Assembly (NCBI RefSeq): GCF_003813865.1
Contig: NZ_RMVG01000014.1
Location: 1 to 64,000, forward strand
Length of the DNA stretch: 64,000 nt
Origin: Candidatus Pantoea deserta
GTDB taxonomy: Bacteria; Pseudomonadota; Gammaproteobacteria; Enterobacterales; Enterobacteriaceae
Direction: 5' to 3'
The translations under genes were made by a program, and so were the position numbers. Below are positions 17,436 to 26,414 of the stretch, piece by piece (the first letter of the stretch is position 1; each line of letters opens with the position of its first letter). Below the pieces are notes generated by a model. It saw only the letters and a program-made list of their open reading frames with translations. It made no database searches and was not told where the DNA came from.

Positions 17436-18365
17436 TTACGGCAGCTGGAGAACGTTAAGACGCTCCGGAGCCGCATCCTCATCATCTTCCTGCCAGCCGG
17501 CAGGCTGCACTGGCAGAGTTTCGCGGTCAAAAGCCAGATCGCCGCCGTCTACCACGGCATCGCCGTGCTGAATGCCTTTAAAATCAAACAGGTTGATGTC
17601 CGCCAGATGTGAAGGCACAACGTTTTGCATGGCGCTGAACATGGTTTCGATGCGTCCCGGATAGCGCTTATCCCAGTCGCGCAGCATATCGGCAATCACC
17701 TGGCGCTGAAGATTCGGCTGCGAACCGCAGAGGTTGCAGGGAATGATCGGGAATTTACGCGCCTCAGAGAAGCGAATAATGTCTTTTTCCCGGCAGTAGG
17801 CCAATGGACGAATTACAATATGCTTGCCGTCGTCGCTCATCAGCTTCGGCGGCATTCCCTTCATTTTTCCGCCGTAGAACATGTTGAGAAACAGCGTTTG
17901 CAGGATGTCGTCGCGGTGATGACCCAGCGCGATTTTGGTGCAGCCCAGCTCGGTGGCGGTACGGTAGAGAATACCGCGGCGCAGGCGCGAGCAGAGGGAG
18001 CAGGTGGTTTTGCCTTCCGGGATCTTCTCTTTGACGATAGAGTAGGTGTCCTCTTCGACGATTTTGTACTCGACGCCCAGCGACTCCAGATACTCCGGCA
18101 AAATATGCTGCGGAAAGCCCGGCTGTTTCTGATCGAGATTAACCGCCACCAGCGAGAATTTCACCGGCGCGCTCTGTTGCAGATTGCGCAGGATCTCCAG
18201 CAGCGTATAGCTGTCTTTGCCGCCTGACAGGCAGACCATAATGCGGTCGCCTTCTTCAATCATATTGTAGTCAGCGATGGCCTCGCCGACGTTGCGACGT
18301 AAACGCTTCTGGAGTTTGTTGAGGTTGTACTGTTCTTTTTTATCAACCGTCTGATTTTCTTGCAT
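17436..18365 (-). CDS. ttcA: TtcA, tRNA cytosine-32 2-thiolation enzyme
   Basis: This 309-residue protein has the PP-loop SGGKDS at 47-52, the CxxC pair at 122/125 (CSLC) and the second pair at 210/213 (CNLC), which together serve ATP use and a [4Fe-4S] cluster. TtcA thiolates C32 in some tRNAs. Start 18365 gives [19 protein letters not shown], aligned with E. coli MQEIQ; the longer frame from TTG at 18386 adds seven non-conserved residues. The dbpA gene that lies near fnrS in E. coli is absent here. Confidence 0.94.
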   Translation of the reverse strand: MQENQTVDKKEQYNLNKLQKRLRRNVGEAIADYNMIEEGDRIMVCLSGGKDSYTLLEILRNLQQSAPVKFSLVAVNLDQKQPGFPQHILPEYLESLGVEYKIVEEDTYSIVKEKIPEGKTTCSLCSRLRRGILYRTATELGCTKIALGHHRDDILQTLFLNMFYGGKMKGMPPKLMSDDGKHIVIRPLAYCREKDIIRFSEARKFPIIPCNLCGSQPNLQRQVIADMLRDWDKRYPGRIETMFSAMQNVVPSHLADINLFDFKGIQHGDAVVDGGDLAFDRETLPVQPAGWQEDDEDAAPERLNVLQLP

Positions 18366-18386
18366 GTTCAGTGTCTCTAAAACCAA

Positions 18387-18880
18387 AAAAGGGCATATTA
18401 AGGGGCAACAGGTTTCGGCTTGTCAGCTCAGCGTTGAGCATCTTAATCCGGCTGCCGTTCATCGCTTCAATCCTGGCGCATCAGGCTCATCGACCTGCTG
18501 CGCGTTTTCATGCCCCGTCTGGCTGGCTATAAAAGGGTTGCGCCAGCCGATAGCAATCAGCAGGCAAAAGTATGCCGCGTATGGTACGGATTACGGCGGC
18601 GAATGCCAGCACGTTTTATCGCGGCGCTTCCGCTGGAACCGGCGCAGGAGAGGAAGAGAGAGATTTGCAGGTACTTTTGCGGCGCAGAGATAAACACTAA
18701 GCGTAGCTTTCACTTTTGTCGCAGAGAGCGTATCAAATGCATAAAGCCATTTACCAACGGCAGAGCGCCTGTTTATAAACCTTGCGCATCAGGCTGAAGA
18801 TTTCGCATGGGTGTCGTTCACAAAAATAGGGCACTGAAATCACCCAGCCCGGCGTTAATATAATGGCGAAGCGGGATAAT
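18387..18880. other. Intergenic stretch without a recognised gene
   Basis: About 490 bases upstream of ttcA. Frames on the plus strand (for example 18364-18693) start inside ttcA, lack ribosome sites and have no family features. The last 150 bases become AT-rich toward the OsmC-like gene. I see no RNA or repeat. Confidence 0.5.
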
Positions 18881-19354
18881 TTATTGTCTGTTACAAATAA
18901 TAAATTCAGGTTCATAGCTGACAGGAAAATTAACCGATCTTGCTATAAAGCAGACCTCATGAATTTTATCATGAATAGCAGTTGCAGCATGTAAATCTGT
19001 GCCCGCTATCACCGTAATTTTGGGCCTCAGGATGGCGGAAATAAAACGGCCGGCTCCCCCTTTCAGGATTTCTCCCGTCGCCACGGGCGTGTCTTCATAG
19101 CCTGTTACTGTAATGCCAGCATCAGAAGCCAGATGTAAATACCACAGCATATGGCAGGCAGACAGAGAGGAGATAAGAAGATCTTCCGGGTTCATTTTGC
19201 CAGAATCGCCACCCAATAAGGGATCATTTGAACAGTGAACAGGTTCTTTTCCCTCAATGGCAATGTCCCATGTGCGTTTGTATGCCTTATAACCGGACGT
19301 GCCAGTACCCAGATTTCCTGTCCAGGATATGTGTGATTTGTAAAGGTGCTCCAT
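18881..19354 (-). CDS. OsmC/Ohr-family protein
   Basis: A 157-residue OsmC-like protein. The catalytic-cysteine motif is LISSLSACHM and the paired N-terminal stretch is WTGNLGTGTSGY. Only one clear catalytic cysteine is seen in that helix; a second lies near the C-terminus (HEVCFIARSVNFP), as in YhfA/OsmC-like hydroperoxide reductases. The family reduces organic hydroperoxides with Cys pairs. Start 19354 has GAGG seven bases upstream; the longer frame from 19393 was rejected. It is divergent from the GntR regulator, whose operator lies between them. Confidence 0.82.
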   Translation of the reverse strand: MEHLYKSHISWTGNLGTGTSGYKAYKRTWDIAIEGKEPVHCSNDPLLGGDSGKMNPEDLLISSLSACHMLWYLHLASDAGITVTGYEDTPVATGEILKGGAGRFISAILRPKITVIAGTDLHAATAIHDKIHEVCFIARSVNFPVSYEPEFIICNRQ

Positions 19355-19453
19355 TCTTCTGCCTCTTTTTTTCACATTGTCTACGATAGCCATTCATTAC
19401 GCGTATAGCCCCGGCCACAAGTTATAAGTTGAATAATGGAGCTTTTTTCAAAC

Positions 19454-19494
19454 TTGTCACAGAAGTAGCGTAGATGGCATAATGGTATACCATT
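19454..19494 (+). promoter_or_regulatory. Promoter and palindromic operator of the GntR gene
   Basis: TTGTCA (19454-19459) and CATAAT (19478-19483) are 18 bases apart. The perfect 14-base palindrome AATGGTATACCATT (19481-19494) overlaps the -10 and expected start. TGGTAT-type half-sites are usual for FCD-type GntR regulators, so autoregulation is likely. Control of the divergent OsmC-like gene is possible. Confidence 0.7.
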
Positions 19495-19517
19495 TTATAC
19501 AGTGTAGAAAGTATTAT

Positions 19518-20159
19518 ATGAGCGTCACGCCCATTACCACCGCAAACCTGCTTGCCCGGCAGCTGAAAAATTTAATCAACAGTGGCTCTTTAAAAGATGG
19601 CGATCGGCTCATTGAAAGAGACCTTGCAAGCCAGTTTTCTGTTAGCCGCATCCCCATGAGAGAAGCTATACGGCAACTTGAGCAGGAGGGACTAGTCAAG
19701 GTTTACAGAAATCGGGGAGCGGTCGTTAAAACGCTTGATGCATCCGATATAGACGAAATTTATCAACTCCGGGCTTTACTGGAAGGTGAGGCTATATTTC
19801 AGAGCATGAATTACATGGATACTGAAACAATGGCACGGGCAGAACTTGTTCATCGTCTGCTGGGGAGCGCATCTGAACCCACGCAGCAGGGGCTTTATAA
19901 CCGGGAGTTTCATGAGTTGTTATATCGCAGGTGTAAAAATCATCGTCTGCTGGAGATGATTAATGGGTTACGTGAGCAAATTGAGCGATACGAGCTTTTC
20001 CAGCGCCGCCTGTTGTCGGATACGCTTAAATTTCAGGATGAACACGAGCAAATATTAATAGCCTGCCAGCATAACAATCCAGCAGCGGCTCGTGAAAATA
20101 CCGTCAGTCATATTCTTTCCGCAGGAGAGATATTAAAATCTTATCTTTTAAGTCGTTAA
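19518..20159 (+). CDS. GntR-family (FadR/FCD subfamily) transcription regulator
   Basis: A 213-residue regulator. The N-terminal winged helix reads LIERDLASQFSVSRIPMREA and RQLEQEGLVKVYRNRGAVV, followed by an all-helical FCD ligand domain (EIYQLRALLEGEA, NREFHELLYR, DEHEQILIACQ) with His/Asp residues that usually bind a metal and an organic acid. The ATG at 19482 lies within the -10/operator, so 19518 (MSVTPITTANLL) was chosen. The ligand is unknown. Codon usage is more AT-rich than the psp-tyrR region, suggesting an acquired OsmC/GntR pair. Confidence 0.88.
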   Translation: MSVTPITTANLLARQLKNLINSGSLKDGDRLIERDLASQFSVSRIPMREAIRQLEQEGLVKVYRNRGAVVKTLDASDIDEIYQLRALLEGEAIFQSMNYMDTETMARAELVHRLLGSASEPTQQGLYNREFHELLYRRCKNHRLLEMINGLREQIERYELFQRRLLSDTLKFQDEHEQILIACQHNNPAAARENTVSHILSAGEILKSYLLSR

Positions 20160-20507
20160 TTTTTGCTGAAATTATAGTCTTACAAGCCAGCGCGCTGGGC
20201 TAATGGTATTTCCGTTATTAGCCAGTAAAATTGTCACAGGAAAAGCTAACTGAGGGCGTCGTTTATCGGCAGGAGTCATAGTCTGTCGCTTTCATGCAAT
20301 AAATCAAAAAAATATTTAGCTATGCCATTTTGGAAAGCAATATCCGAACGCTTAAGCAGGCAGGCAGGCAGAGAAAGAGGCACAGTTCACCTCATCAGGT
20401 TTTCACGTTTGCTTTTGACACAAAGCGGATACTGGCAGGCAAGGCATTACGCATTCTAATGCCAGTCAGCATCACGTATATCCATTGGCTCAGTTAACTC
20501 ATTCACT
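20160..20507. other. Intergenic stretch without a recognised gene
   Basis: About 350 bases between the end of the GntR gene and the end of the LysR gene. It is AT-rich with scattered stops in all frames. I see no convincing terminator, RNA or coding remnant. Confidence 0.5.
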
Positions 20508-21404
20508 TCAGACGCGCAGTGTCGCCTTGATGGTGTCGACAAACAACCGTAACGCGAAGGGCATATGACGATTTTGCGAAAAATAGAGCGCGATACCCTG
20601 CGAGGCGATGGTCCAGTCGTCCAGCATGGTCACCAGGCGTTGCGTATTCAGCCCGTGTTGCGCATAGCGCTCCGGCACATAAGCCACACCTAATCCGGCG
20701 GCTGCAGCTTCTGCCATCAGCGCGCCGCTGTCGAGCGTCAGACTGCCGGGCACATCCAGCGCCAGTTGCCGTTCACCCTGCTGATATTCCCAGTGGTAGC
20801 GTTTGCCGCCTGGCAGACGGTGGCGTAAGCAGAGGTGCTGCATCAAATCCTGTGGATGCGTAACGGGCGGCCGCGATGCCAGGTAATCAGGCGATGCCAC
20901 CGTAACAAAGCGTAGCGGTCCGCTCAGAGAAATAGCCACCATATCTTTAGGCACATCTTCAGACAGCCGTATGCCGGCATCGAAGCCTTGCTCGACAATA
21001 TCAACCAGCTGACCTTGCGCCACTAAATCAATTTCAATCCCCGGATATTGTTGGGTGAAGGTCGGTAATATTCTTTCCAGCAGAAGGCTGATAGCGGCAT
21101 CACTGGCGCTGATGCGCAGCGTTCCATAGGGTTGATGGTCGCTGTCGGTCACGTCATTCAGCACGTCGTCCATCTGAGCGAGCAGCGGGAGCATGCGCTT
21201 AATCAGCCTTTCACCGGTTTCCGTCAACGCCACGCTTCGCGTCGTTCGATGAAAAAGTCGCACGCCGAGCGTCGTTTCCAGCGCTTTGATGGTGTGACTG
21301 AGGGTTGAACGTTTAAGTCCGAGCACATCGGCGGCGCGACGAAAACTGCGCTGGTCAGCGACCGTTTTCACCGCCAGTAATTCATTCCAGGACGGGCGTT
21401 TCAT
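20508..21404 (-). CDS. LysR-family transcription regulator
   Basis: A 298-residue LysR regulator. The N-terminal winged helix contains RSFRRAADVLGLKRSTLSHTIKALETTLGVRLFHRTTRSV, quoted here in parts: RRAADVLGLKRSTLSHTIKA and LGVRLFHRTTRSVALTETG. It is followed by a periplasmic-binding-like effector domain with SASDAAISLLLERILPTF. It belongs to the large group of regulators adjacent to oxidoreductases and efflux genes. It is divergent from the SDR gene 100 bases away, which is its most likely target. The effector is unknown. Confidence 0.9.
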   Translation of the reverse strand: MKRPSWNELLAVKTVADQRSFRRAADVLGLKRSTLSHTIKALETTLGVRLFHRTTRSVALTETGERLIKRMLPLLAQMDDVLNDVTDSDHQPYGTLRISASDAAISLLLERILPTFTQQYPGIEIDLVAQGQLVDIVEQGFDAGIRLSEDVPKDMVAISLSGPLRFVTVASPDYLASRPPVTHPQDLMQHLCLRHRLPGGKRYHWEYQQGERQLALDVPGSLTLDSGALMAEAAAAGLGVAYVPERYAQHGLNTQRLVTMLDDWTIASQGIALYFSQNRHMPFALRLFVDTIKATLRV

Positions 21405-21504
21405 TGTTCAGTATTTCCCACCATCTCATGCCGGTTTGGGGAGATTATGCCATCAATCATTCGCTCTATGATGAAAGACAGTTCACTAATCGGAGAGAAC
21501 GGAA

Positions 21505-22335
21505 ATGAAAACCTGGCTAATTACCGGCGCATCCAGCGGTCTGGGCCGCCTGATGTGTGAAAACCTGCTGGCCCGCGGCGATCGGGTCGTCGCCAGCGTC
21601 CGGCGTGAAGCCGCATTAGAGGATATGCGTGCGCAATACGGCGAGAGTTTACAGGTAATGGTGCTTGATCTTAGCCACACAGGCACGATTAAGCCCGCTG
21701 TCGAGGCGGCGTTCGAGCAGGCGGGGCGGTTTGATGTCGTGGTAAGTAACGCCGCTTATGGTCTGTCTGGCGCAGCGGAAGAGCTGAGCGACAGGCAAAT
21801 TGAACGGCAGATCGCGACTAATCTCACCGGTTCGATTCAGCTGATCCGCGCAGTGATCCCGCTGATGCGGCAGCAGGGCGGCGGCCGTATTGTGCAGGTT
21901 TCCTCGGAAGGAGGGCAGATTGCTTATCCCAACTTCAGTCTCTACCACGCCACCAAGTGGGGCATAGAGGGGTTTGTCGAATCGGTTCGACAGGAAGTGG
22001 CCGCGTTTGGCATTGATTTTTTGTTAGTCGAACCGGGTCCGACGGCAACGAATTTTGGCGCGGGGCTGGATATTGCCGATGCCCTGCCAGTTTACCGTGA
22101 TACGGCAGCCGGGGAGGTACGGAAAGCGCTGGCGAACGGTGAGTTTACGATTAAAGGCGATGCGCAAAAATGCGTCACGGCGATGATCGCTGCCGCTGAT
22201 GCTGACAGTACGCCGCTGCGATTACCGCTGGGCAGTACGGCCTGGGACAATATCGAAAAGGCGCTCAGTATGCGGCTGGATGCGCTGCGGGCCATGAAAA
22301 GCGTGGCATACAGCGCGGATAGCCTGAAGGAATAG
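21505..22335 (+). CDS. Short-chain dehydrogenase/reductase
   Basis: A 276-residue classical SDR. The NAD(P)-binding motif is TGASSGLG (residues 7-14), followed by a NAAYG motif. The catalytic Ser is in IVQVSSEGGQ, and the YHATKWG motif supplies Tyr and Lys. An Arg shortly after the glycine motif (SVRREA) favours NADP(H). The substrate is unknown; such genes beside a LysR gene are usually aldehyde, ketone or sugar-alcohol reductases. The ribosome site GGAGAG lies seven bases before the ATG. Confidence 0.9.
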   Translation: MKTWLITGASSGLGRLMCENLLARGDRVVASVRREAALEDMRAQYGESLQVMVLDLSHTGTIKPAVEAAFEQAGRFDVVVSNAAYGLSGAAEELSDRQIERQIATNLTGSIQLIRAVIPLMRQQGGGRIVQVSSEGGQIAYPNFSLYHATKWGIEGFVESVRQEVAAFGIDFLLVEPGPTATNFGAGLDIADALPVYRDTAAGEVRKALANGEFTIKGDAQKCVTAMIAAADADSTPLRLPLGSTAWDNIEKALSMRLDALRAMKSVAYSADSLKE

Positions 22336-22758
22336 CGATGCCACTGATTTCAGCTACCCGCATGACGCGTTGCTTTCAGCGGGAGCAGAGAGATGAGCGC
22401 CCATCCGCGCCAGCCCTGCCATATGGCTGGCGCGGAACATACGCTACCAGCATTGCCTGACTCAGTGCGCTACCGCTGAGGCAGAGTGACTGCCCCCACA
22501 AAACCGATTAGGCTGCCTGTCGGTGGCTATCCCGCTGCGCTTTTACAGTGCCCGCGCTGGGCAAAGCGCATTGTCAGCCAGACCGCGCCTGAATGCGTAA
22601 ACACCCTTTCAGCACAGCGATAAGTCTCAGGACTGCCGGCGCTTTACAGGAGATCGGCAGCCGCGCTTTTGCCACAGGCTATCGCACCAGGTCACTGAGT
22701 CTGTAGAAAGTTTAAAATACTTAATTAAATTTGTTCGTTACGGGGATGATAAATCTTC
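22336..22758. other. Intergenic stretch with a long inverted repeat
   Basis: No coding frame with a ribosome site or family feature. It contains a perfect 11-bp inverted repeat CCGCGCCAGCC (22405-22415) / GGCTGGCGCGG (22425-22435) with a 9-base loop and no T-run, possibly ending the SDR transcript. Composition turns strongly AT-rich after 22700 toward the peptide gene. Confidence 0.55.
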
Positions 22759-22787
22759 TTGACAGTTAAGTTTCGCTAATGATAAAT
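22759..22787 (+). promoter_or_regulatory. Predicted promoter of the peptide-cupin-MFS genes
   Basis: A perfect -35 TTGACA (22759-22764) is followed after 17 bases by ATAAAT (22782-22787). This predicts an 80-base untranslated leader before the peptide gene. Confidence 0.6.
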
Positions 22788-22873
22788 GTAAATTGAAACG
22801 TCAACAAACGGCCTTTCACTCACAAGTTCGTTCTAATTTTCATAATACCTTCAACTGAAAGTAGGGAGTTTTT

Positions 22874-23137
22874 ATGAGCAAAATTAACGAAGTTGCACGT
22901 CTGTACAAATCTCCTAAGCCTGCTAATGAAAATAATGTGGAGGGTAACGCCTTCACAGAAATGGTATTACAAACTAAATCTGCCGCTACGGCCGCTTTTG
23001 ATAAGCTTGCTTATCTGGCAGGCATCAAAAATGCGCCAGCGGATGATAAATATTCGCAGCTAAATACCAGTAGTCTCAGCGAGCTGATGAAAAGCGCAAA
23101 AAGCGCCGGATATGACATCGAAGTGGTCAATCTCTGA
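22874..23137 (+). CDS. 87-residue peptide, possible precursor or carrier of a new biosynthetic locus
   Basis: A small hydrophilic protein with no signal peptide or cysteine, preceded by AGGGAG. The N-terminal half is Lys/Asn-rich (EVARLYKSPKPANENN). The middle is helical (FTEMVLQTKSAATAAFDKLA). The C-terminal part (SSLSELMKSAKSAGYDIEVV) could be a modifiable core or another helix. I do not recognise the family. It has its own strong promoter and is followed by a terminator-like hairpin before the double-cupin gene, an arrangement seen when a substrate peptide must be made in excess of its enzymes. A role as ribosomal peptide precursor or scaffold is inference; it could also be a small regulator. 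Confidence 0.6.
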   Translation: MSKINEVARLYKSPKPANENNVEGNAFTEMVLQTKSAATAAFDKLAYLAGIKNAPADDKYSQLNTSSLSELMKSAKSAGYDIEVVNL

Positions 23138-23143
23138 CGATAT

Positions 23144-23170
23144 AAGGCAGCCTTTGCGGCTGCCTTTTTT
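23144..23170 (+). terminator. Hairpin with T-run between peptide and cupin genes (attenuator-like)
   Basis: A perfect 9-bp stem AAGGCAGCC / GGCTGCCTT with loop TTTGC is followed by T. It lies six bases after the peptide stop and 14 bases before the cupin start. Partial read-through would give much peptide and little enzyme. Confidence 0.85.
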
Positions 23171-23184
23171 ATGAGGCCATATTT

Positions 23185-24480
23185 ATGAGCGATGTAATCG
23201 AGCAGCTGAATAAAGAAATCACTATTGACGGGCTGCGCTGGGTATCGCGCTGGAGAGTCAATAACGGAAAATCAGATTCATACGTTGTACCTTTTGTTAC
23301 CACCCATCCGGTTAATATCGTCTACCACGGCGAGCATGAATTTAAATATGGGCAGTACGGTATTCACCTGGGCCAACAGGACACGCTCACTTTTCTTGGC
23401 AACGAAGAGCAGGTTATCCTCGCTAAATTTATTGACTGCCGCGCCAGCTCACCGACGTTCCGAAAATACCTTGAGTTTGAAATAACGCCGTCGTCGGCCA
23501 AAACCTTGATCATTCCTCCTGGCGTGGCGCACACGTTCCATAATCTGGAAAATATTTTCACCCTTAACTCTTATACGCTTTTTCTGCCAGATATTGATAC
23601 CTTATCACGGGCCGATCTTAACTGGTCTCCGGGCAATGACGTCATTAATATCCCGGAAGATATTTCACCCGACGATGTACCGGGTTATCGCCCTATGACG
23701 GAGGAGGCTGCGGATATTGTTTATCATCGCATTGGAGAATTTCAGCATGACAATCTGAAAAAACATAAATTCCAGCACTCAGAAACCAGAGAGTTCACGC
23801 TGGAAGACGGCAGTAAGGTCAACCTGAGGATCAGGGAAAAACTGGCAGACGAAGAGGCGCTGGCGCTGCCTGAATCCGCTATCACGGGCGTTGCGTTTCG
23901 GGAAATTCCCTCAGTCAAAACGGGCAAGCACAGCTGCATTGTTCCGCTGACCAGAAAGTCGCCGATGTATATTGTCGAGCATGGCAACGAGCATTACGAC
24001 TTTGATTCTTACGGCTTACACCTGGGTCAGGAAGATCACCTGACTTTTCTGGGAAAAACCGATCACAGCATAACGCTAAAGCTGGTTGATATGCGGGAAG
24101 GCTCTGATACGCAGTTTATCGAAGAAGAGATCACCTTTACCCCTTATCCCAATGTCGAATTGATCATTCCCTGCGGTGTCGCGCACGCGTTGATAAACAT
24201 GGCTGGGGTGATTACGGTTAACAGACCGGTTATTTATCTTAGCGATGAGAAAGAATACATACCCGGTCATGACGTTATAGACTGGCCCATAAAGAACCGG
24301 AACTATCTGAGCTACCGGATAAACAGCAGGGAAGCCGATACCGATTACTATGCTTTTCTGGTGGCAAGGCAGCAGGAGCTGGTCAGAGAGACCCCGACGC
24401 ATAATACGCCTAAATCCGTGGTTGTATTTGATGAGCGTTCGGGTAAACATGTTAAAGTCCTGCTAAAAGAAAAGGTTTGA
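23185..24480 (+). CDS. Tandem-duplicated RmlC-type cupin protein
   Basis: A 431-residue protein made of two copies of a dTDP-4-dehydrorhamnose 3,5-epimerase-like cupin. Copy 1 has GIHLGQ (59-64), FIDCRASSPTF and PPGVAHTF (111-118). Copy 2 has GLHLGQ (277-282) and PCGVAHAL (329-336). Both motifs are offset by exactly 218 residues, so the duplication is clear. True RmlC has RGLHYQ; here the Arg is replaced by Tyr in both copies, so rhamnose epimerase chemistry is doubtful. No dTDP-sugar genes are nearby. It stands between a small peptide and an MFS transporter and probably acts on the same product. The start was chosen at 23185 with GAGG nine bases upstream. Confidence 0.8.
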   Translation: MSDVIEQLNKEITIDGLRWVSRWRVNNGKSDSYVVPFVTTHPVNIVYHGEHEFKYGQYGIHLGQQDTLTFLGNEEQVILAKFIDCRASSPTFRKYLEFEITPSSAKTLIIPPGVAHTFHNLENIFTLNSYTLFLPDIDTLSRADLNWSPGNDVINIPEDISPDDVPGYRPMTEEAADIVYHRIGEFQHDNLKKHKFQHSETREFTLEDGSKVNLRIREKLADEEALALPESAITGVAFREIPSVKTGKHSCIVPLTRKSPMYIVEHGNEHYDFDSYGLHLGQEDHLTFLGKTDHSITLKLVDMREGSDTQFIEEEITFTPYPNVELIIPCGVAHALINMAGVITVNRPVIYLSDEKEYIPGHDVIDWPIKNRNYLSYRINSREADTDYYAFLVARQQELVRETPTHNTPKSVVVFDERSGKHVKVLLKEKV

Positions 24481-24488
24481 AATCAGCG

Positions 24489-25703
24489 ATGAGCGCCCTG
24501 TTTTTTTTTATGCTGTTCTGCGTGATGACGGCGGACGGACTGATGGTTTTTCTTACGCCGGTACTGGTTTACCAGCTCACCGGCAGCATTGAATATTCAG
24601 GTCTTTCCTATGCGCTGTGGTGGTTGCCAAGGATACTGATTATTCCTTTTACAGGAAAATACATTGACCGGCTTGGCGTCCGACCGATATCTGTTTCTTC
24701 AGACTTAATAAAATCAGCAGGGTGCCTTTTTCTCGCTTTCGGCAGTTTTTCATCCGGTTTAAGCGTGGCCGTCGCCTTTGGCATCGTCGGCAGTATCATT
24801 TCTATCGGCAACTCTCAGACCGTCATTTCGTTTGAAAAGCTCGTTTCGACACTCAGCAGAACCAAAGAGCATCACGCCAATCTGATATCGCGCATGGATT
24901 TTTTTGGTATGGTGGCAGGGCCGCTGATTGGTATAGCGTTGATTGATTATGGCTACCGGTTGCTGCTGGTTGTTCCCTGTATCTTATATGCGGCTAATGC
25001 GCTGTTCTTTATCCTTAAGAAAAAAGAGCTACGCGATACCCGGCTTTCAACATCAGATGCGCCAGCAAGCAGTTCGCATACAGAGGGCGGCTTTAAACAG
25101 AATTTTAAAATTATTTTTCTGTCGCCGGTGCTGTTGTTGTGTATCTCTCTTGCCGCCGGAAATAATATGTTTGATGGGCTGGTTGAATCGAGCGGCACGG
25201 CGCTGATTGACCGGGTTATGGGGCTGCACATCAAGTATTTTGGCCTGATCGATGTGGCCGCAGGCGTCTGCGGCGTGGCGGGTACCTATCTGTACGGCTC
25301 GCTAAATGCGCTGATGTCCCGTAAAACCATGCTATTTTTTGCCGTTATCACCATCACGGTAAGTTCACTACTTATGCTGGCTTATCCTTCACTGTTTCCG
25401 GTTTTCGTTGGAGGCTATGCGCTCTCCATTACAGGCAAGGTTTTTACCGGGAATATATGCAGGATGATCCGTATTGAAACAATTAACCCATCAAACTTTG
25501 CTGGCGCATCCTCACTCATCGTATTATTCAATCAGTCGGTGCTGCCTGTTATTGGGATGATTATCTATTTCTCAGGGGATTCCACCAGGCCTGTTTATTT
25601 TTTCATGCTGGTGTCAGTGATTATTTCATTTACGGCGGGAATGATATTGTGTCGACAAAGCCTGTCTGAGGCTAAAAGGCCTGAAACATCCGGAGTGATT
25701 TAG
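24489..25703 (+). CDS. MFS transporter, likely exporter of the peptide-cupin locus
   Basis: A 404-residue, about 12-helix major facilitator. The first helix begins MSALFFFMLFCVMTADGLM, and the loop-2/3 signature GKYIDRLGVRP fits DHA-type drug and metabolite exporters (enterobactin-exporter-like fold). The frame can also open at TTG 24477, overlapping the cupin stop, but ATG 24489 fits better as a membrane start. Directly downstream of the cupin gene and on the same strand, it is likely co-transcribed and exports the product. The substrate is unknown. Confidence 0.82.
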   Translation: MSALFFFMLFCVMTADGLMVFLTPVLVYQLTGSIEYSGLSYALWWLPRILIIPFTGKYIDRLGVRPISVSSDLIKSAGCLFLAFGSFSSGLSVAVAFGIVGSIISIGNSQTVISFEKLVSTLSRTKEHHANLISRMDFFGMVAGPLIGIALIDYGYRLLLVVPCILYAANALFFILKKKELRDTRLSTSDAPASSSHTEGGFKQNFKIIFLSPVLLLCISLAAGNNMFDGLVESSGTALIDRVMGLHIKYFGLIDVAAGVCGVAGTYLYGSLNALMSRKTMLFFAVITITVSSLLMLAYPSLFPVFVGGYALSITGKVFTGNICRMIRIETINPSNFAGASSLIVLFNQSVLPVIGMIIYFSGDSTRPVYFFMLVSVIISFTAGMILCRQSLSEAKRPETSGVI

Positions 25704-26414
25704 TTGCTGTGCAGATAAGCAATGCTTATATTTTAATGCCCAGCGGCCCGGTTTTCTGCGTGGAGCGGCGTGCTCAACAGTGTCAAAACCATAATGCTTC
25801 AGAGCAAGATTTTTGCCACATCCATTTCCGTTACAGAGCGGATCTCCAGCGTGAGGCTTCACGGAGGCAGGGAACGGTCTGCGACTCTTCTGTCATAACC
25901 CATGCGCGTAAGCGCTTCTCAGCCAACGGACACCTGCTGCATCATCAGGCCGTGCGTCTGAAAAGCGCCAGTCAGAGACATTACTTCACGATGAGCGCCT
26001 TCCCCGATCCGTTTTAAGCCTGGCTGTCACCGCGTACCCAGCGACAGGCGCGCACTGATTCGTCTGCGCCATCAGGATAAAGTCATCCTTCGCGCCTTTT
26101 CTTCAGGCCAGCAGGAGAAGTGGGGCAGCAGTAAGACGCAGTTTATCCCGCTCGTTATCAAGTCATTCCCTTTCGCCAGGCGTGCAGCCTGCCGCTAATA
26201 ATGCCTAATCAAGCCAGAGCCGTATCAGGCGCAGTTAGCGTGCTGATGCAGAAAGTGCATAACATCCTCAAATAAACTGCGTTGATGATTCGCACCGCGA
26301 ATAATCAATAAGCCCTGCTTTATGTTTCATTGTGTAATTCAGGCTTGCACTTTACCGGTAACATCGTATTTTGAGAAAGGTGTCGTTAAACACCTGCTCA
26401 AAGGAGGGTTATTT
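25704..26414. other. Long intergenic stretch, possible decayed genes
   Basis: About 710 bases. Frames on both strands (for example 25709-26017 plus and 25626-25862 minus) lack ribosome sites and family features. A frame around 26045-26195 reads RALIRLRHQDKVILRAF and may be a decayed coding remnant, but I cannot name it. Confidence 0.45.

Noticed and set aside
19482..19517. Earlier ATG of the GntR gene
   Set aside because: It lies within the -10 and operator palindrome, so would not be on the transcript.
25709..26017. 102-residue plus-strand frame after the MFS gene
   Set aside because: No ribosome site, His/Arg/Gln-rich random-looking product, no family feature.
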